From Shewanella seohaensis (GTDB lineage Bacteria; Pseudomonadota; Gammaproteobacteria; Enterobacterales; Shewanellaceae), in the NCBI RefSeq assembly GCF_025449215.1, contig NZ_CP104900.1, positions 2,046,001 to 2,110,000 of the forward strand: a DNA stretch of 64,000 bases, in the 5' to 3' direction. Made by a program: the position numbers and the translations under genes. Of this stretch, positions 28,418 to 39,676 are shown in pieces (the stretch's first letter is position 1; each line of letters begins with the position of its first letter). The notes under the pieces were generated by a model. The model saw only the letters and a program-made list of their open reading frames with translations. It did not search any database and was not told the origin of the DNA.

Positions 28418-28882
28418 GTGTCTAATCAAATGAACACTATGGATATTACGGAGATCCTTAAGTATCTACCCCATAGATATCCATTTTTATTAATCGATCG
28501 CGTTTTGGATTACACCCCAGGTGAGAGTCTCCATGCGATTAAAAACGTGACGATTAATGAACCCTTTTTCCAGGGACATTTCCCTGTTCAGCCTGTGATG
28601 CCCGGCGTGCTGATTTTAGAAGCCATGGCACAGGCTACTGGTCTGCTCGCGTTTAAGACCATGAGTGACGATGTACCGCCTCCTGGTGTGTTGTACTATT
28701 TTGCTGGTATCGATAACGCCCGTTTTAGACGTGTGGTTGAGCCCGGCGATCAAATCCATTTTGAAGTCAAAATGATTAAAGAGCGCCGCGGGATTGGCGT
28801 TTTCTATGGTGAGGCCAAAGTGGATGGTGAAGTGGTTTGTTCCGCTGAAATCATGTGTGCCCGCAGAGAGATTAATCAGTGA
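28418..28882 (+). CDS. fabZ: 3-hydroxyacyl-ACP dehydratase FabZ
   Basis: 154 residues. [16 protein letters not shown] and [26 protein letters not shown] carry the catalytic His and Glu of the hot-dog dehydratase. It dehydrates 3-hydroxyacyl-ACP and competes with LpxA for the same substrate, which fits its place between lpxD and lpxA. The start is GTG 28418, with GAGGAAC upstream. Its stop overlaps the lpxA start as GTGA. Confidence 0.97.
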
Positions 28883-29648
28883 TAGATACATTAGCGTTTG
28901 TGCATCCCGATGCAAAAATTGGTAAAAACGTCACCATTGGCCCATGGAGTTATGTGGGTGCGGGTGTCGAGATTGGCGACGATTGTTGGTTAAGCTCCCA
29001 CGTAGTGGTGAAGGGCCCAACCATTATCGGTAAAGGCAACCGTATTTTCCAATTCGCCTCCGTGGGTGAAGAATGCCAAGATAAGAAATACGCAGGCGAG
29101 CCAACTCGACTCATTATTGGCGATAACAATATTATCCGTGAGCATGTGACCATTCACCGTGGTACGGTTCAAGATAATAGCGAAACCCGTATCGGCTCTA
29201 ACAACCTGTTTATGAACTACGTGCATATCGCCCATGACTGTGTGGTCGGTAATAACGTGATTATGGCCAACAATGCGTCTATCGCAGGCCATGTGCATGT
29301 GGGGGACTGGGCGATTCTCGGAGGTATGACTGGCGTTCACCAGTTTGTGCATATCGGTGCCCACGCCTTTACCGCAGGTTGCTCGTTATTGCTACAGGAT
29401 GTGCCCCCTTTGTGATGGCGGCGGGACAACCTGCCATTCCTCGTGGCTTAAACAGCGAAGGTATGAAGCGCCGTGGATTCTCTAAGGAGAGCCAATTAGC
29501 GGTGCGCCGAGCCTATAAAACCTTATATCGCAGCAGTTTAACTGCTGATGAAGCGATTGAAGCGCTTGCCGAAGATGCGCAGAACGATGAGCAAGTTAAG
29601 TCGTTCATTGAGTTTGTTAAATCATCGGGTCGCGGCATTATTCGTTAA
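28879..29648 (+). CDS. lpxA: UDP-N-acetylglucosamine O-acyltransferase LpxA (apparent frameshift)
   Basis: The first step of lipid A synthesis; essential. About 256 residues once joined. The beta helix ([25 protein letters not shown]) and catalytic [46 protein letters not shown] are intact. The frame stops after LLLQDVPPL; one more base in CCCCCTTT at 29404-29411 gives [33 protein letters not shown], the family sequence, to the stop at 29648. Because LpxA is essential, a sequencing deletion is far likelier than a real mutation. The start is GTG 28879. Confidence 0.95.
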
Positions 29649-29764
29649 GAGTCTTAGACTCTACACTATGCCATTCATAGGCACTGCTCGTAATATTCTG
29701 CTTTAGACAATGCCATGGCAGAGATGCGCTGCGGTGCCATTTACTTGTCAGATATGATTGGTTT

Positions 29765-30916
29765 ATGAGCAAAAAATCTCAATTAGTGTTTGCAATGGTC
29801 GCCGGAGAACTCTCCGGCGATATTTTAGGTGCAGGTTTAATGGCCGCACTGCAAAAAACACACCCCAACGCCCGTTTTGTCGGTATTGGTGGACCTCGTA
29901 TGGAAGCCCTAGGCTTCGAATCCCTGTTCGCAATGGAAGAGTTAGCCGTGATGGGGATAGTCGAAGTGCTATCACGCTTGCCACGCTTACTCCATGTGCG
30001 CTCATCCCTGATTAAGTCCATCACCGAACTTAAGCCCGATTGTTTTATCGGTATCGATGCACCGGATTTTAATATCGGTCTTGAACTTAAGTTAAAGGCG
30101 CAGGGGATTAAAACTGTTCACTACGTGAGCCCTTCGGTATGGGCATGGCGGCCTAAGCGTATTTTTAAAATCGCTAAGGCCACCAATATGGTGCTGTCGT
30201 TATTACCCTTTGAGAAAGCTTTTTACGACAAGCATCAGGTGCCTTGTACCTTTGTCGGCCATACCTTGGCGGACGATATTCCGTTAGAGAGTGATAAGGC
30301 GAGCGCCCGTCAGTTGCTTGAACTCGATCCTGAGGCCGAATACCTCGCGATTTTACCCGGCTCACGTGGCGGCGAATTAAAGCAATTAGCCGAGCCCTTC
30401 GTGAAGGCAGCGCTACTTATCAAGCAGCAATTTCCCGATATTCGCTTTGTGACGCCTTTAGTGAATCAAAAGCGCCGTGAGCAGTTTGAGCAAGCGTTAA
30501 CAGCGCATGCGCCGGATCTGGAAATCCACATGGTAGAAGGTAAGTCCCGTGAGGTGATGGCCGCTGCCGATGGTATTTTACTGGCGTCGGGCACGGCAAC
30601 GCTTGAGGCCATGCTGATCAAACGTCCTATGGTCGTCGCCTATCGCGTGAGTCCGCTGACCTATCAGATAGCGAAAACCATGATGCAAGTGAATCGTTTC
30701 TCTTTGCCGAATTTATTAGCGGGGCGAGATGTAGTGCCAGAGCTTATCCAGCACGATTGCACGCCGGAGAAGATTGCCGAAGCGGTTGGTATTGAGCTGA
30801 ACCGCGATTTTGCACCAATCAAAGCCGAGTTTGAGCGTTTGCACCAAATGCTGCGCTGCGATGCCAGTCAAAAAGCGGCTGAGGCGGTGTTAGCACTGGT
30901 CGATGCTAGGATGTGA
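29765..30916 (+). CDS. lpxB: Lipid A disaccharide synthase
   Basis: Joins UDP-2,3-diacylglucosamine and lipid X into the lipid A disaccharide. 383 residues, glycosyltransferase family 19: [22 protein letters not shown] at the N-terminus, [52 protein letters not shown] and [22 protein letters not shown]. It is separated from lpxA by 116 bases with no obvious gene, and rnhB starts 4 bases after it. Confidence 0.97.
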   Translation: MSKKSQLVFAMVAGELSGDILGAGLMAALQKTHPNARFVGIGGPRMEALGFESLFAMEELAVMGIVEVLSRLPRLLHVRSSLIKSITELKPDCFIGIDAPDFNIGLELKLKAQGIKTVHYVSPSVWAWRPKRIFKIAKATNMVLSLLPFEKAFYDKHQVPCTFVGHTLADDIPLESDKASARQLLELDPEAEYLAILPGSRGGELKQLAEPFVKAALLIKQQFPDIRFVTPLVNQKRREQFEQALTAHAPDLEIHMVEGKSREVMAAADGILLASGTATLEAMLIKRPMVVAYRVSPLTYQIAKTMMQVNRFSLPNLLAGRDVVPELIQHDCTPEKIAEAVGIELNRDFAPIKAEFERLHQMLRCDASQKAAEAVLALVDARM

Positions 30917-30920
30917 ACTA

Positions 30921-31550
30921 ATGGCGGTATTTAAGACGTTAACCGACGCCGATATGGCCATCTTCTCAACAGGTTTAGTGGCGGGCGTGGATGAAGTCGG
31001 CCGTGGCCCTCTGGTTGGCGATGTAGTCACCGCTGCGGTGATCCTCGATCCCAATCGCCCCATTGTTGGTTTAAATGACTCCAAAAAGCTCACCGAGAAG
31101 CGCCGCGAGGCCTTGTTCGATGAGATTTGTGAAAAAGCCTTAAGCTATCATGTGGGGCGGGCAACACCTTCGGAAATCGATGAGCTGAATATCCTGCATG
31201 CCACTATGCTGGCGATGCAGCGCGCGGTTGCAGGGCTTGCTCGTGCGCCCGAGTTAGTTTTAGTCGATGGTAATCGCAGTCCGGCGTTTACGCACCAAGG
31301 GCTGTCTCTGACTAGTCATAGCATAGTCAAAGGTGATGGCCTGATTGCGAGTATCAGTGCGGCGTCGATTATTGCCAAAGTCACCCGCGATCGGGAGATG
31401 GATGCCCTCGATGCCGCTTATCCCCAGTATGGATTTGCCAAGCATAAGGGCTATCCGACTAAGGCGCATTTTGACGCCATTGCCGAGCACGGTGTGTTCG
31501 ACCAATATCGTAAAAGTTTCAAACCCGTCAAGGCATTACTGGAGCGATAA
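30921..31550 (+). CDS. rnhB: Ribonuclease HII
   Basis: Removes ribonucleotides and RNA-DNA hybrids from DNA. 209 residues from [42 protein letters not shown]; the Asp-Glu pair in [10 protein letters not shown] and the Asp in [10 protein letters not shown] are the catalytic carboxylates, and [13 protein letters not shown] is the family signature. I chose ATG 30921 over an in-frame ATG at 30903 that overlaps lpxB. The lpxB-rnhB-dnaE order matches E. coli. Confidence 0.96.
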   Translation: MAVFKTLTDADMAIFSTGLVAGVDEVGRGPLVGDVVTAAVILDPNRPIVGLNDSKKLTEKRREALFDEICEKALSYHVGRATPSEIDELNILHATMLAMQRAVAGLARAPELVLVDGNRSPAFTHQGLSLTSHSIVKGDGLIASISAASIIAKVTRDREMDALDAAYPQYGFAKHKGYPTKAHFDAIAEHGVFDQYRKSFKPVKALLER

Positions 31551-31667
31551 CACCGATTGGGTGTTTTCACTTCAGCTTGAGAGCGAAGTCACTAGCCCAA
31601 GGGCTGTGACTTTGTTAGTCTGCTTTTTTAGTGATTGTTAACCTGCTATCCAAAGATAATTCTAATT

Positions 31668-34600
31668 ATGTCCGATCCTCGTTTTGTGCATCTTCGTGTC
31701 CACAGTGACTTCTCTATGTCCGACGGTGTGGCTAAGGTCAAACCCATCCTCGCCCAAGTTGAGGCGAAGGGCATGGCTGCAGTGGCCTTAACGGATCAAA
31801 ACAACCTCTGTGGTCTGGTCAAGTTTTATGGTGGCTGCCATGGGGCGGGGATCAAGCCGATTATCGGCGCGGACTTTTGGATGCAAGTGCCGGGTTTTGA
31901 TGGCGAGTTTTGTGCCTTAACCATTATTGCGATGAATAATGATGGCTATCAAAATCTCACCCAAATCATCAGCCAAGCCTATTTGCGTGGCCATGTTCAA
32001 GGGCGTGTGGTGATTGACCAAGAATGGCTTGTCACCTACAACGAAGGCATTTTACTGCTATCTGGCGGTCGGGAAGGAGACGTAGGTAAGGCACTACTTA
32101 AGGGCAACAATACCCAAGTTGAGTCCTTATGCGAGTTTTATCAACAGCATTTTGAAGGGCGCTATTACCTCGAATTGTTGCGCACGGGGCGCCCCGATGA
32201 AGAGCGTTACTTGCACATGGCGGTGGGACTGGCGCAGGAAAAGGGCATTCCCGTGGTCGCCACCAATCAGGTGGTGTTTTTAAAACCCGAAGACTTTGAA
32301 TCCCATGAGATCCGCGTTGCGATCCACGATGGTTTTACGCTTGCCGATCCCCGCCGGCCTAAAAAATACAGCGAGCAGCAGTACCTTCGCAGTGAAGAGG
32401 AAATGTGCGAGCTGTTTGCTGACATTCCTGCCGCGCTCGAAAATACCGTTGAAATCGCCAAGCGTTGCAACGTTACCATTCGCTTATACGAATACTTCTT
32501 ACCGAATTTCCCCACCGGCGATATGTCGATTGAGGATTTTCTAGTTGATTGCTCTAAGAAGGGGCTCGAAGAGCGTTTAGAGTTCTTATTCCCCGATCCA
32601 CAAGTGCGCGCCGAGCGCCGCGGTGAATATGACGAGCGTCTCGATGTGGAGCTTAAGGTTATCAACCAGATGGGCTTCCCCGGTTACTTCCTTATCGTAA
32701 TGGAGTTTATCCAGTGGGGTAAGGATAACGGCATTCCTGTGGGGCCTGGTCGTGGTTCGGGCGCGGGCTCGCTTGTGGCCTATGCCCTTAAGATTACCGA
32801 CTTAGACCCCCTCGAATTCGACCTGCTGTTCGAACGTTTCTTGAACCCAGAGCGGGTATCTATGCCCGACTTCGACGTCGACTTCTGTATGGATAGACGC
32901 GATGAGGTGATTGACCACGTGGCCGAACTCTACGGCCGTGAGGCGGTATCGCAGATTATTACCTTTGGTACCATGGCGGCCAAGGCGGTTATTCGCGACG
33001 TGGGTCGTGTGCTCGGCCATCCCTATGGCTTTGTGGACCGCATTTCTAAGCTTATTCCGCCAGAGCCAGGCATGACACTTGCCAAGGCCTTTGAGGTGGA
33101 GCCTGCGCTGCAGGAGTCCTACGATGCCGATGAGGATGTGAAAGATCTTATCGACATGTGCCGTAAACTCGAGGGTGTTACCCGTAACGCCGGTAAGCAC
33201 GCGGGGGCGTGGTTATTGCGCCCACCAAGATCACCGACTTCTCGCCGCTCTACTGCGACGCCGAAGGTAAAAACCCGGTTACCCAGTTCGATAAGAACGA
33301 CGTGGAAACCGCTGGCTTAGTCAAATTCGACTTCTTAGGGTTAAGAACCCTCACCATCGTCGACTGGGCGCTGGAGATGATCAACAAGGTGGAGGTTAAA
33401 AACGGCCGTCCACCGGTGCGGATTGAGGCGATTCCCCTAGACGATCCCGCTTCATTCCGCTTGTTGCAACGCTATGAAACCACTGCGGTATTCCAGCTCG
33501 AATCCCGTGGTATGAAGGATTTGATTAAGCGTCTGCAACCCGACTGCTTCGAAGATATGATCGCACTCGTGGCACTGTTCCGCCCGGGGCCTCTGCAATC
33601 GGGAATGGTGGATAACTTTATCGAGCGTAAGCATGGTCGTGAAGAGGTGTCTTACCCTGATTCTCAATACCAGCATGAATCCTTGAAGGAGCTGTTGTCG
33701 CCCACCTACGGCATTATTTTGTACCAAGAGCAGGTAATGCAGATTGCGCAGGTGCTATCGGGTTATACCTTAGGCGGCGCGGACATGCTGCGCCGTGCTA
33801 TGGGTAAGAAAAAGCCCGAGGAGATGGCCAAACAGCGCGGTACCTTTAAAGAAGGGGCGATTAAGAACGGCGTCGACGGCGAGTTGGCGATGAAAATCTT
33901 CGACTTAGTGGAAAAGTTTGCGGGCTACGGCTTTAACAAATCCCACTCCGCTGCGTACGCGCTCGTGTCCTATCAAACCCTGTGGCTCAAGACTCACTTC
34001 CCGTCGCAGTTTATGGCGGCGGTAATGTCTGCCGATATGGACAACACAGACAAAATCGTCACCCTAGTGGATGAATGTGAGCGCATGGGACTCACTATTA
34101 TTCCGCCGGATGTGAACAAAGGTCTGTTTAAGTTTACCGTCGATGACGATCTGCGTATCGTCTACGGCATCGGCGCCATCAAAGGTGTGGGTGAGGGGCC
34201 GGTTGAGTCCATTCTTGAGGCGCGTAAGGACGGCCCCTTTAAAGATTTATTCGACTTTTGCGCCCGTATCGATCTTAAAAAACTTAACAAGCGGGTGATT
34301 GAAAAGCTTATCTGCGCGGGTGCCTTAGATGCGCTTGGGCCGCACCGCGCCTCTATGATGGCCACCTTGCCTGAGGCGATAAGCGCCGCCGATCAGCATG
34401 CGAAGGCCGAGGCCATCGGCCAGCATGATATGTTTGGTCTGCTCAATAGCGACCCTGAGGACAGCAAGCAGCAGTTTGTCGAATGCACTCCGTGGCCGGA
34501 TAAAATTTGGCTCGAAGGGGAGCGCGAGACCTTAGGTCTATATTTAACTGGTCACCCGATTAATCAATACCTTAAAGAGCTCAAGCATTACACTTCTGGG

Positions 34601-35143
34601 CGCTTAAAGGATGTGCATCCAACCGATCGCGGTAAAACTGTGAAGGCGGCAGGCCTTGTGGTTGCAACCCGGGTGATGCTCACTAAGCGTGGTTCAAAAA
34701 TGGGCCTGCTGACGCTAGATGACAAGAGTGCGCGCCTCGAAGTGATGCTCTTTACCGAAGCCTTTGAGAAGTTTAACCATCTGCTCGAGAAGGACAGGAT
34801 CCTGATCTGCGAAGGCGAAGTCAGCTTCGATGATTTTGCCGGTGGCAACCGTATGACGGCGCGCAACATTATCGATATCAGCGAGGCACGTAGCCACTTT
34901 GCCAGCGCTTTAGAAATCGATCTAGACGCTTCGCAGCTAACGCCTAGCGTGCTCGAAAGTATCGAGCAATCGATAAGCCCGTGGCGCAATGGTGCCGTAC
35001 CCGTGGTGATTAACTACAGTCAAGCGCAGGCCAAGGGCCAATTTAGGTTGGCGGAACATTGGCGAGTGAACCCCAGCGATGAATTGGTGTTTGCCCTTGA
35101 GAGCCTGCTTGGGCCAAATAAGGTGCGGATTTTGTTCCCCTAA
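31668..35143 (+). CDS. dnaE: DNA polymerase III alpha subunit (apparent frameshift)
   Basis: The replicative polymerase; essential. About 1158 residues once joined (E. coli 1160). It has an N-terminal PHP domain ([15 protein letters not shown]), a palm with [16 protein letters not shown] and [17 protein letters not shown] (catalytic Asp), then [15 protein letters not shown] and [11 protein letters not shown], and an OB fold near the C-terminus. The frame breaks after NAGKHAG: the G run 33203-33207 needs six bases to read [26 protein letters not shown] real frameshift would be lethal, so this is a strong marker that the assembly drops bases in runs. Confidence 0.97.
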
Positions 35144-35222
35144 TTGATAAGCTGACAAAGACTTGGGGTTGGTAGTGGATAATTGAGCATCAGCGAGTGA
35201 TGGATTTTATAGGGTGAGTGCA

Positions 35223-36618
35223 ATGGCGGCGATGGAACTGAGTGCCCATATAGCGCGATTTTTAGCGAGCTTACCGCAGCAAGCGGGGAGCAAGTTAGTC
35301 CTTGCTTACAGCGGCGGCGTCGATTCCGAAGTGCTCGCCTACGGTTTGAGCGAATTCGCCAAACATCACCCCGAGTTATATTATCAACTGATTTATGTGC
35401 ACCATGGTTTGAGCCCTAATGCCGATGCTTGGGCCGAGCACTGCCAAACTCGCGCCGCCAGCTATGGTTTGCCAATCACGGTCGAGCGGGTGCAACTGAC
35501 CCTAGGGCCGAGAGTGAGTGTTGAAGCCGAGGCACGAAAAATGCGTTATCAGGCGATATTGCAGCACCTTAAGCCTCAGGATGTGCTGCTGACCGCCCAC
35601 CATGAAGATGACCAACTCGAGACGATTCTACTCGCCCTCAAACGCGGTCAGGGCCCCAAAGGATTAGCCGCCATGGGGCAAATCCAAATGCTCTCACTCG
35701 GCGAGAAGGGGCTTGCCTGCAAGCGCGTCCCTTACTCGATATTAGCCGTGAGCAGATTGAAGCTTTTGCCCAAACGCAGCAGTTAGTGCATATCGAAGAT
35801 GAAAGTAATCAAGACGATAAATACGATCGTAACTTTTTACGCCTCGAGATTATCCCACGCCTAAAAGCACGTTGGCCCAGTATCGCCACCACCGCAAGTC
35901 GCAGCGCCCAGCTTTGCGCCGAGCAGCAGGCCATAGTGGATGCCGAGGTGAGTGAGCGTTTACCTAAGCTGTTAACCGAGGCGCCCTTTACCCAGCAAAC
36001 CGTGCTTAAGCTTGATGCGCTCTCTACGCAAACCAGCGAATGGCAAGGATTACTGCTGCGGGGCTTTATCGAATCCCAAGGTTTTGCTTTGCCTTCCTAT
36101 GTACAGCTACAGCAAATTCTGCAGCAGTTAATGGGGGCAAAAGAGGATGCCAAAGTGCAGCTTCAGATTGGTGACTGTCTGCTGCGCCGCTTTGCTGGCA
36201 CGCTTTATCTGGATACGCTAAGCACCGCATCCACCGCGCCGCGAATCACAGCGCGCGAACTGCATCAAGATATTCTGGCTTTACTGACTCAAGCATCAAC
36301 AATGGTTGAAGATAAAATGGCGCCATTTACCTTAGCGACCATGGGGCCTCGGCTGCGATTACCCAATGCGGATGAGGTGGTGAGCTTGCGTTATCAGCTG
36401 CCGGGACAATTTCGCTGTCAGCCGCATTTTCGCGATAAAGGGCGCGAGCTAAAAAACTCTGGCAAGAATGCGCTGTGCCGCCATGGTTACGTGCTGAGGT
36501 GGGGTTCTTGTTCTATAACGAGCGTTTAGTGATGGCGCTGGGACTCTGGGTCGAAAAGGCATTTTGTGCCCAAGGGGATGACGTCGGGCTTAAGTTTGAT
36601 GGGCAGGCTATCGGATAG
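35223..36618 (+). CDS. tilS: tRNA(Ile)-lysidine synthase TilS (two apparent frameshifts)
   Basis: Converts C34 of tRNA-Ile2 to lysidine so that it reads AUA; essential. The PP-loop LVLAYSGGVDSEVLAYGL binds ATP; YVHHGLSPNADAWAEHC and LLTAHHEDDQLETILL follow. Two breaks are seen. One base is lost near 35708-35730 (the G run 35708-35711 is one candidate), after which the frame gives RPLLDISREQIEAFAQTQQLVHIEDESN. A second is lost in the A run 36451-36456, restoring GRELKKLWQECAVPPWLRAEVGFLFYNERLVMALGLWVEKAF and the stop at 36618. The C-terminal TilS substrate-binding domain is thereby complete. An in-frame GTG 35214 is an alternative start. Confidence 0.92.
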
Positions 36619-36668
36619 CAAAGTCTATTTGCCATGCTTTATCGCCAGTGAGCAGCATCCATGCTCGA

Positions 36669-37559
36669 TTAAGACAGTTGGGTTGGGCTTAACTTGTAGC
36701 AATTACGGCCCGAAGCTTTGGCTTGATATAAGGTTTTATCCGCTTGCTCATAGAGTTGTTCAGCTTCCATGGTGTCGCTCGCCTCAGCCGCCCCGAGGCT
36801 ACTGCTCACGCCAAATTGATGGAAGCTTGCATGGGCATTGGTCGCCGTGACAATACGTTCGCACAGTAAGCCCGCTGCATGAATATTACCTTGCACTATC
36901 ACCACAAACTCGTCGCCCCCAATACGGAAAGCCTGATCGGTACTGCGGATACTGCTGCGGATAATGTCTCCAAACTCTTTCAAAATATAATCACCGCATT
37001 TGTGACCATATCTATCGTTAAGTTGCTTAAAATTATCCAAATCCAATACGATAAGTGACACCGCGCCCTGCTTTCTGTGGGCTCTGGCCACCGCATTTTT
37101 TAAACTTTGAGTGTAATAATGACGATTGCCAAGGCCTGTTAGGGAATCGAACATCGCCTGCATCGACATCTCTTGATACTGCATGGCATTTAATAATGGT
37201 TGCAGCAGCAAGGGCTCAATCTCTTGCAGGATAATGGTTTGCGAAGGCGTGAGCGGCGTCAGCAGTTGATACTGCAGTGTCAGTGGGGTGCCGCCACAGA
37301 TGATCTGTCGTTTAAGACTGATCCCATAACGCTTACCCCAACTTAATTTTTGTTGTTCTGCTTGCAGGCGAACACCTTGGACGGGCAGATGTTGTCCTAG
37401 CACTTTGCCGTAGCAGGCAAAGACTGTCCGCGGATCTAAGCTCGCGTGCAGCTGCTGGATCACTTGCACTAAATCCAGTGGCGTAGATGCAGGACTGTAT
37501 GCCTCTGTTTGATAGTTATATTCATCAGGATATAAGGTTGTCGCTAAGCCAAAGTCCAT
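36669..37559 (-). CDS. GGDEF domain protein, probable diguanylate cyclase
   Basis: 296 residues, no signal peptide or membrane segment. The N-terminal 125 residues look GAF-like. The C-terminal GGDEF domain begins FDSLTGLGNRHYYTQSL and has DLDNFKQLNDRYGH (metal Asp) and FRIGGDEFVVIV, so the active site is intact and it should make c-di-GMP. No RxxD inhibitory site is evident just before the GGDEF motif (it reads STDQAFRIGGDEF). It converges on tilS. Together with the HD-GYP protein at 9.5 kb, the window has one synthesis and one breakdown enzyme, not adjacent. Confidence 0.88.
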   Translation of the reverse strand: MDFGLATTLYPDEYNYQTEAYSPASTPLDLVQVIQQLHASLDPRTVFACYGKVLGQHLPVQGVRLQAEQQKLSWGKRYGISLKRQIICGGTPLTLQYQLLTPLTPSQTIILQEIEPLLLQPLLNAMQYQEMSMQAMFDSLTGLGNRHYYTQSLKNAVARAHRKQGAVSLIVLDLDNFKQLNDRYGHKCGDYILKEFGDIIRSSIRSTDQAFRIGGDEFVVIVQGNIHAAGLLCERIVTATNAHASFHQFGVSSSLGAAEASDTMEAEQLYEQADKTLYQAKASGRNCYKLSPTQLS

Positions 37560-37729
37560 TATGATTACCCCAGCAAATGAAATGGCGATAAAAACTGTTA
37601 CCTTGGTTAAGCAATATGTGTGCCGTGTTGTTTGCTAATAAAATTTGTCTTTGTATGTCACTCAGTTAAGCTTAAAGCGCACTCCCATATTTTTGACACG
37701 CCAGTTATTTGACAGGAGTTATCTCGCCT

Positions 37730-39676
37730 ATGGAGCATGGTTTCTTAATCCAGATACTGCTGATGCTAGTGATTGCGATCGTTGCGATTGCCTTGCTGCG
37801 GCGTATCGGCTTGCCGGCGATTTTGGCGTATTTATTAACCGGTGTGGTGAGTGGGCCCAGTGGGTTCCATTGGTTTACCCAGCAGCAAATGCAGTCCGTC
37901 GCCGAGCTTGGGGTCGTGCTCTTGATGTTTACACTGGGACTCGAGTTTTCGGTCCCTCGGCTGTGGGCCATGCGCAGAACCGTATTTGGATTAGGTAGCG
38001 CGCAGGTGGTGGTGACCACAGTGTTGACTATGTTGATTGCGTTAGCTTGCGGCTTGAATGGCGTAGAATCTCTGGTCATCGGCGCAGCGATTGCACTTTC
38101 TTCCACCGCGATTGTACTCAAGCTACTTAACGAGCAGGGCTGGCTAAGGCGTCGCCATGGTGAGCTGTCGGTCAGTGTGTTGTTATTTCAGGATTTAGCC
38201 GTCGTTCCTCTGCTTATTTTGCTGCCATTGCTCGGGCAGAATGATGAGCCCTTGATGTTAGCGGCAATCGCCTTGGCGCTGCTGAAGGGGATTCTTGCTT
38301 TCTTCTTGCTGATGGCCTTAGGCAAATGGGCCTTACCTCGACTGTTTGATGAGGTGGCAAGATCCCGCTCCAATGAACTCTTTGTACTCTCGACGTTGGT
38401 AGTGGCCTTAGTCACGGGGGCTTTTACCCAGTGGTTAGGCTTGTCTATGGCACTAGGGGCATTTATGGCGGGAATGCTACTTGGCGAGAGTCAGTACCGC
38501 CGCCAGCTTGAGGCGGATATTCGGCCGTTTCGCGATTTACTCATGGGGCTGTTTTTTATCTCCATCGGTATGATGCTCGATTTCGCACTCGTTATTCAAT
38601 TTTGGTGGCAGATTTTACTTATTCTGCTGGCGGTAGTCGTTGGCAAGGCGCTGATTATCCATGGCTTATTGCGACTGGTCGGAGAGCCTTTTCGGATTGC
38701 CATCAGCACGGCCTTGAGTCTGGCACAGGTCGGTGAATTCAGTTTTGTAGTGTTAGCCCTTGCGGTAAGTTATGGGCTATTGAGTAACGAGACCAGCACT
38801 ATGTTGGTAATGGTCGCGGTATTGTCTATGAGCATTGCCCCTTGGTTGGTGCGCCATAGCGTGGATATTGCCAAGTGGCTGTTGGGGATCCGCCAGTCTG
38901 GGCATGTGGATGAAGTGGTGCCTATTATTACCGAGGATCACGATCTGGTGCTGATTTTAGGTTACGGCCGGGTTGGTCAAACCATAGCCCGGTTTTTAAA
39001 GACAGAAGCCGTGCCTTATTTAGTGCTCGATCTTGATCCCACTCGGGTGTCTGAGGCGCGCCGTGCGGGGGAGCCGATTTATTTTGGCGATGTGTGCAAG
39101 CGGGCGATCCTTAAGCAAGTGGGGATTAAACACGCCAAAATGATCGTGATCACCTTCTGTGAGACCCGCAGTTTAGAAGAAGCCTTACCCCTGTGTAAGC
39201 AGTTGGCGCCCGACGCCAAAATACTGGTCAGAACCCGCGATGACAGTGAATTAGATATGCTGCAAAAGGCGGGGGCGAATCAGGTGATCCCCGAATCCCT
39301 CGAGGGCAGTTTGATGTTGGTCTCGCAGGTGCTGCATCAATGTGGTGTGCCGCTGGCACGGATCCTCAAGCGACTGGAGTCGGAGCGGCGCAATCATTAT
39401 CAATTTTTACACGGTTTCTTTTCGGGTACCGAAACGGATTTTACCTTAGAGTCGCTGCATGCCGTGTTGTTACACCGCGGCGCGGATGCCGTGGGCAAGC
39501 AAGTTGCCGATATCGATTGGGAATTGCTTCGGGTAGAGTTAAGAGCCATCCGCCGCAGCGGCGCCGAAGTTGAACATCCTGAGCAGGATTGGGTATTTCG
39601 CGCAGGTGATATTTTACTGATTGTGGGTAAACCTAGAAGATTAGAAAAAGCGGAAGCGAAATTATTACATGGCTAG
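37730..39676 (+). CDS. CPA2-family monovalent cation:proton antiporter (KefB/YbaL-like)
   Basis: About 648 residues. Twelve or so hydrophobic segments in the first 390 residues carry LRRIGLPAILAYLLTGVVSGPSGF and SMALGAFMAGMLLGESQYRRQLEADIRPFRDLLMGLFFISIGMML, typical of KefB/KefC. An RCK/TrkA-N domain follows (LVLILGYGRVGQTIARFLKTEAVPYLVLDLDPTRV, with the GxGxxG-type nucleotide site), then a TrkA-C domain. It would exchange K+ or Na+ for H+ under ligand control. I chose ATG 37730, with GGAG at 37714-37717; a TTG at 37709 is the alternative. The TAG stop sits at the left end of a MITE. Confidence 0.88.
   Translation: MEHGFLIQILLMLVIAIVAIALLRRIGLPAILAYLLTGVVSGPSGFHWFTQQQMQSVAELGVVLLMFTLGLEFSVPRLWAMRRTVFGLGSAQVVVTTVLTMLIALACGLNGVESLVIGAAIALSSTAIVLKLLNEQGWLRRRHGELSVSVLLFQDLAVVPLLILLPLLGQNDEPLMLAAIALALLKGILAFFLLMALGKWALPRLFDEVARSRSNELFVLSTLVVALVTGAFTQWLGLSMALGAFMAGMLLGESQYRRQLEADIRPFRDLLMGLFFISIGMMLDFALVIQFWWQILLILLAVVVGKALIIHGLLRLVGEPFRIAISTALSLAQVGEFSFVVLALAVSYGLLSNETSTMLVMVAVLSMSIAPWLVRHSVDIAKWLLGIRQSGHVDEVVPIITEDHDLVLILGYGRVGQTIARFLKTEAVPYLVLDLDPTRVSEARRAGEPIYFGDVCKRAILKQVGIKHAKMIVITFCETRSLEEALPLCKQLAPDAKILVRTRDDSELDMLQKAGANQVIPESLEGSLMLVSQVLHQCGVPLARILKRLESERRNHYQFLHGFFSGTETDFTLESLHAVLLHRGADAVGKQVADIDWELLRVELRAIRRSGAEVEHPEQDWVFRAGDILLIVGKPRRLEKAEAKLLHG

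Noticed and set aside
31668..35143. dnaE as a real pseudogene or as two separate proteins
   Set aside because: dnaE is essential, and one G in a G run restores the full family sequence. Programmed frameshifting is unlikely since the same error type affects many unrelated genes.
37709..37729. TTG 37709 as the antiporter start
   Set aside because: ATG 37730 is closer to the family N-terminus and has a GGAG upstream, although the spacing is a little long.
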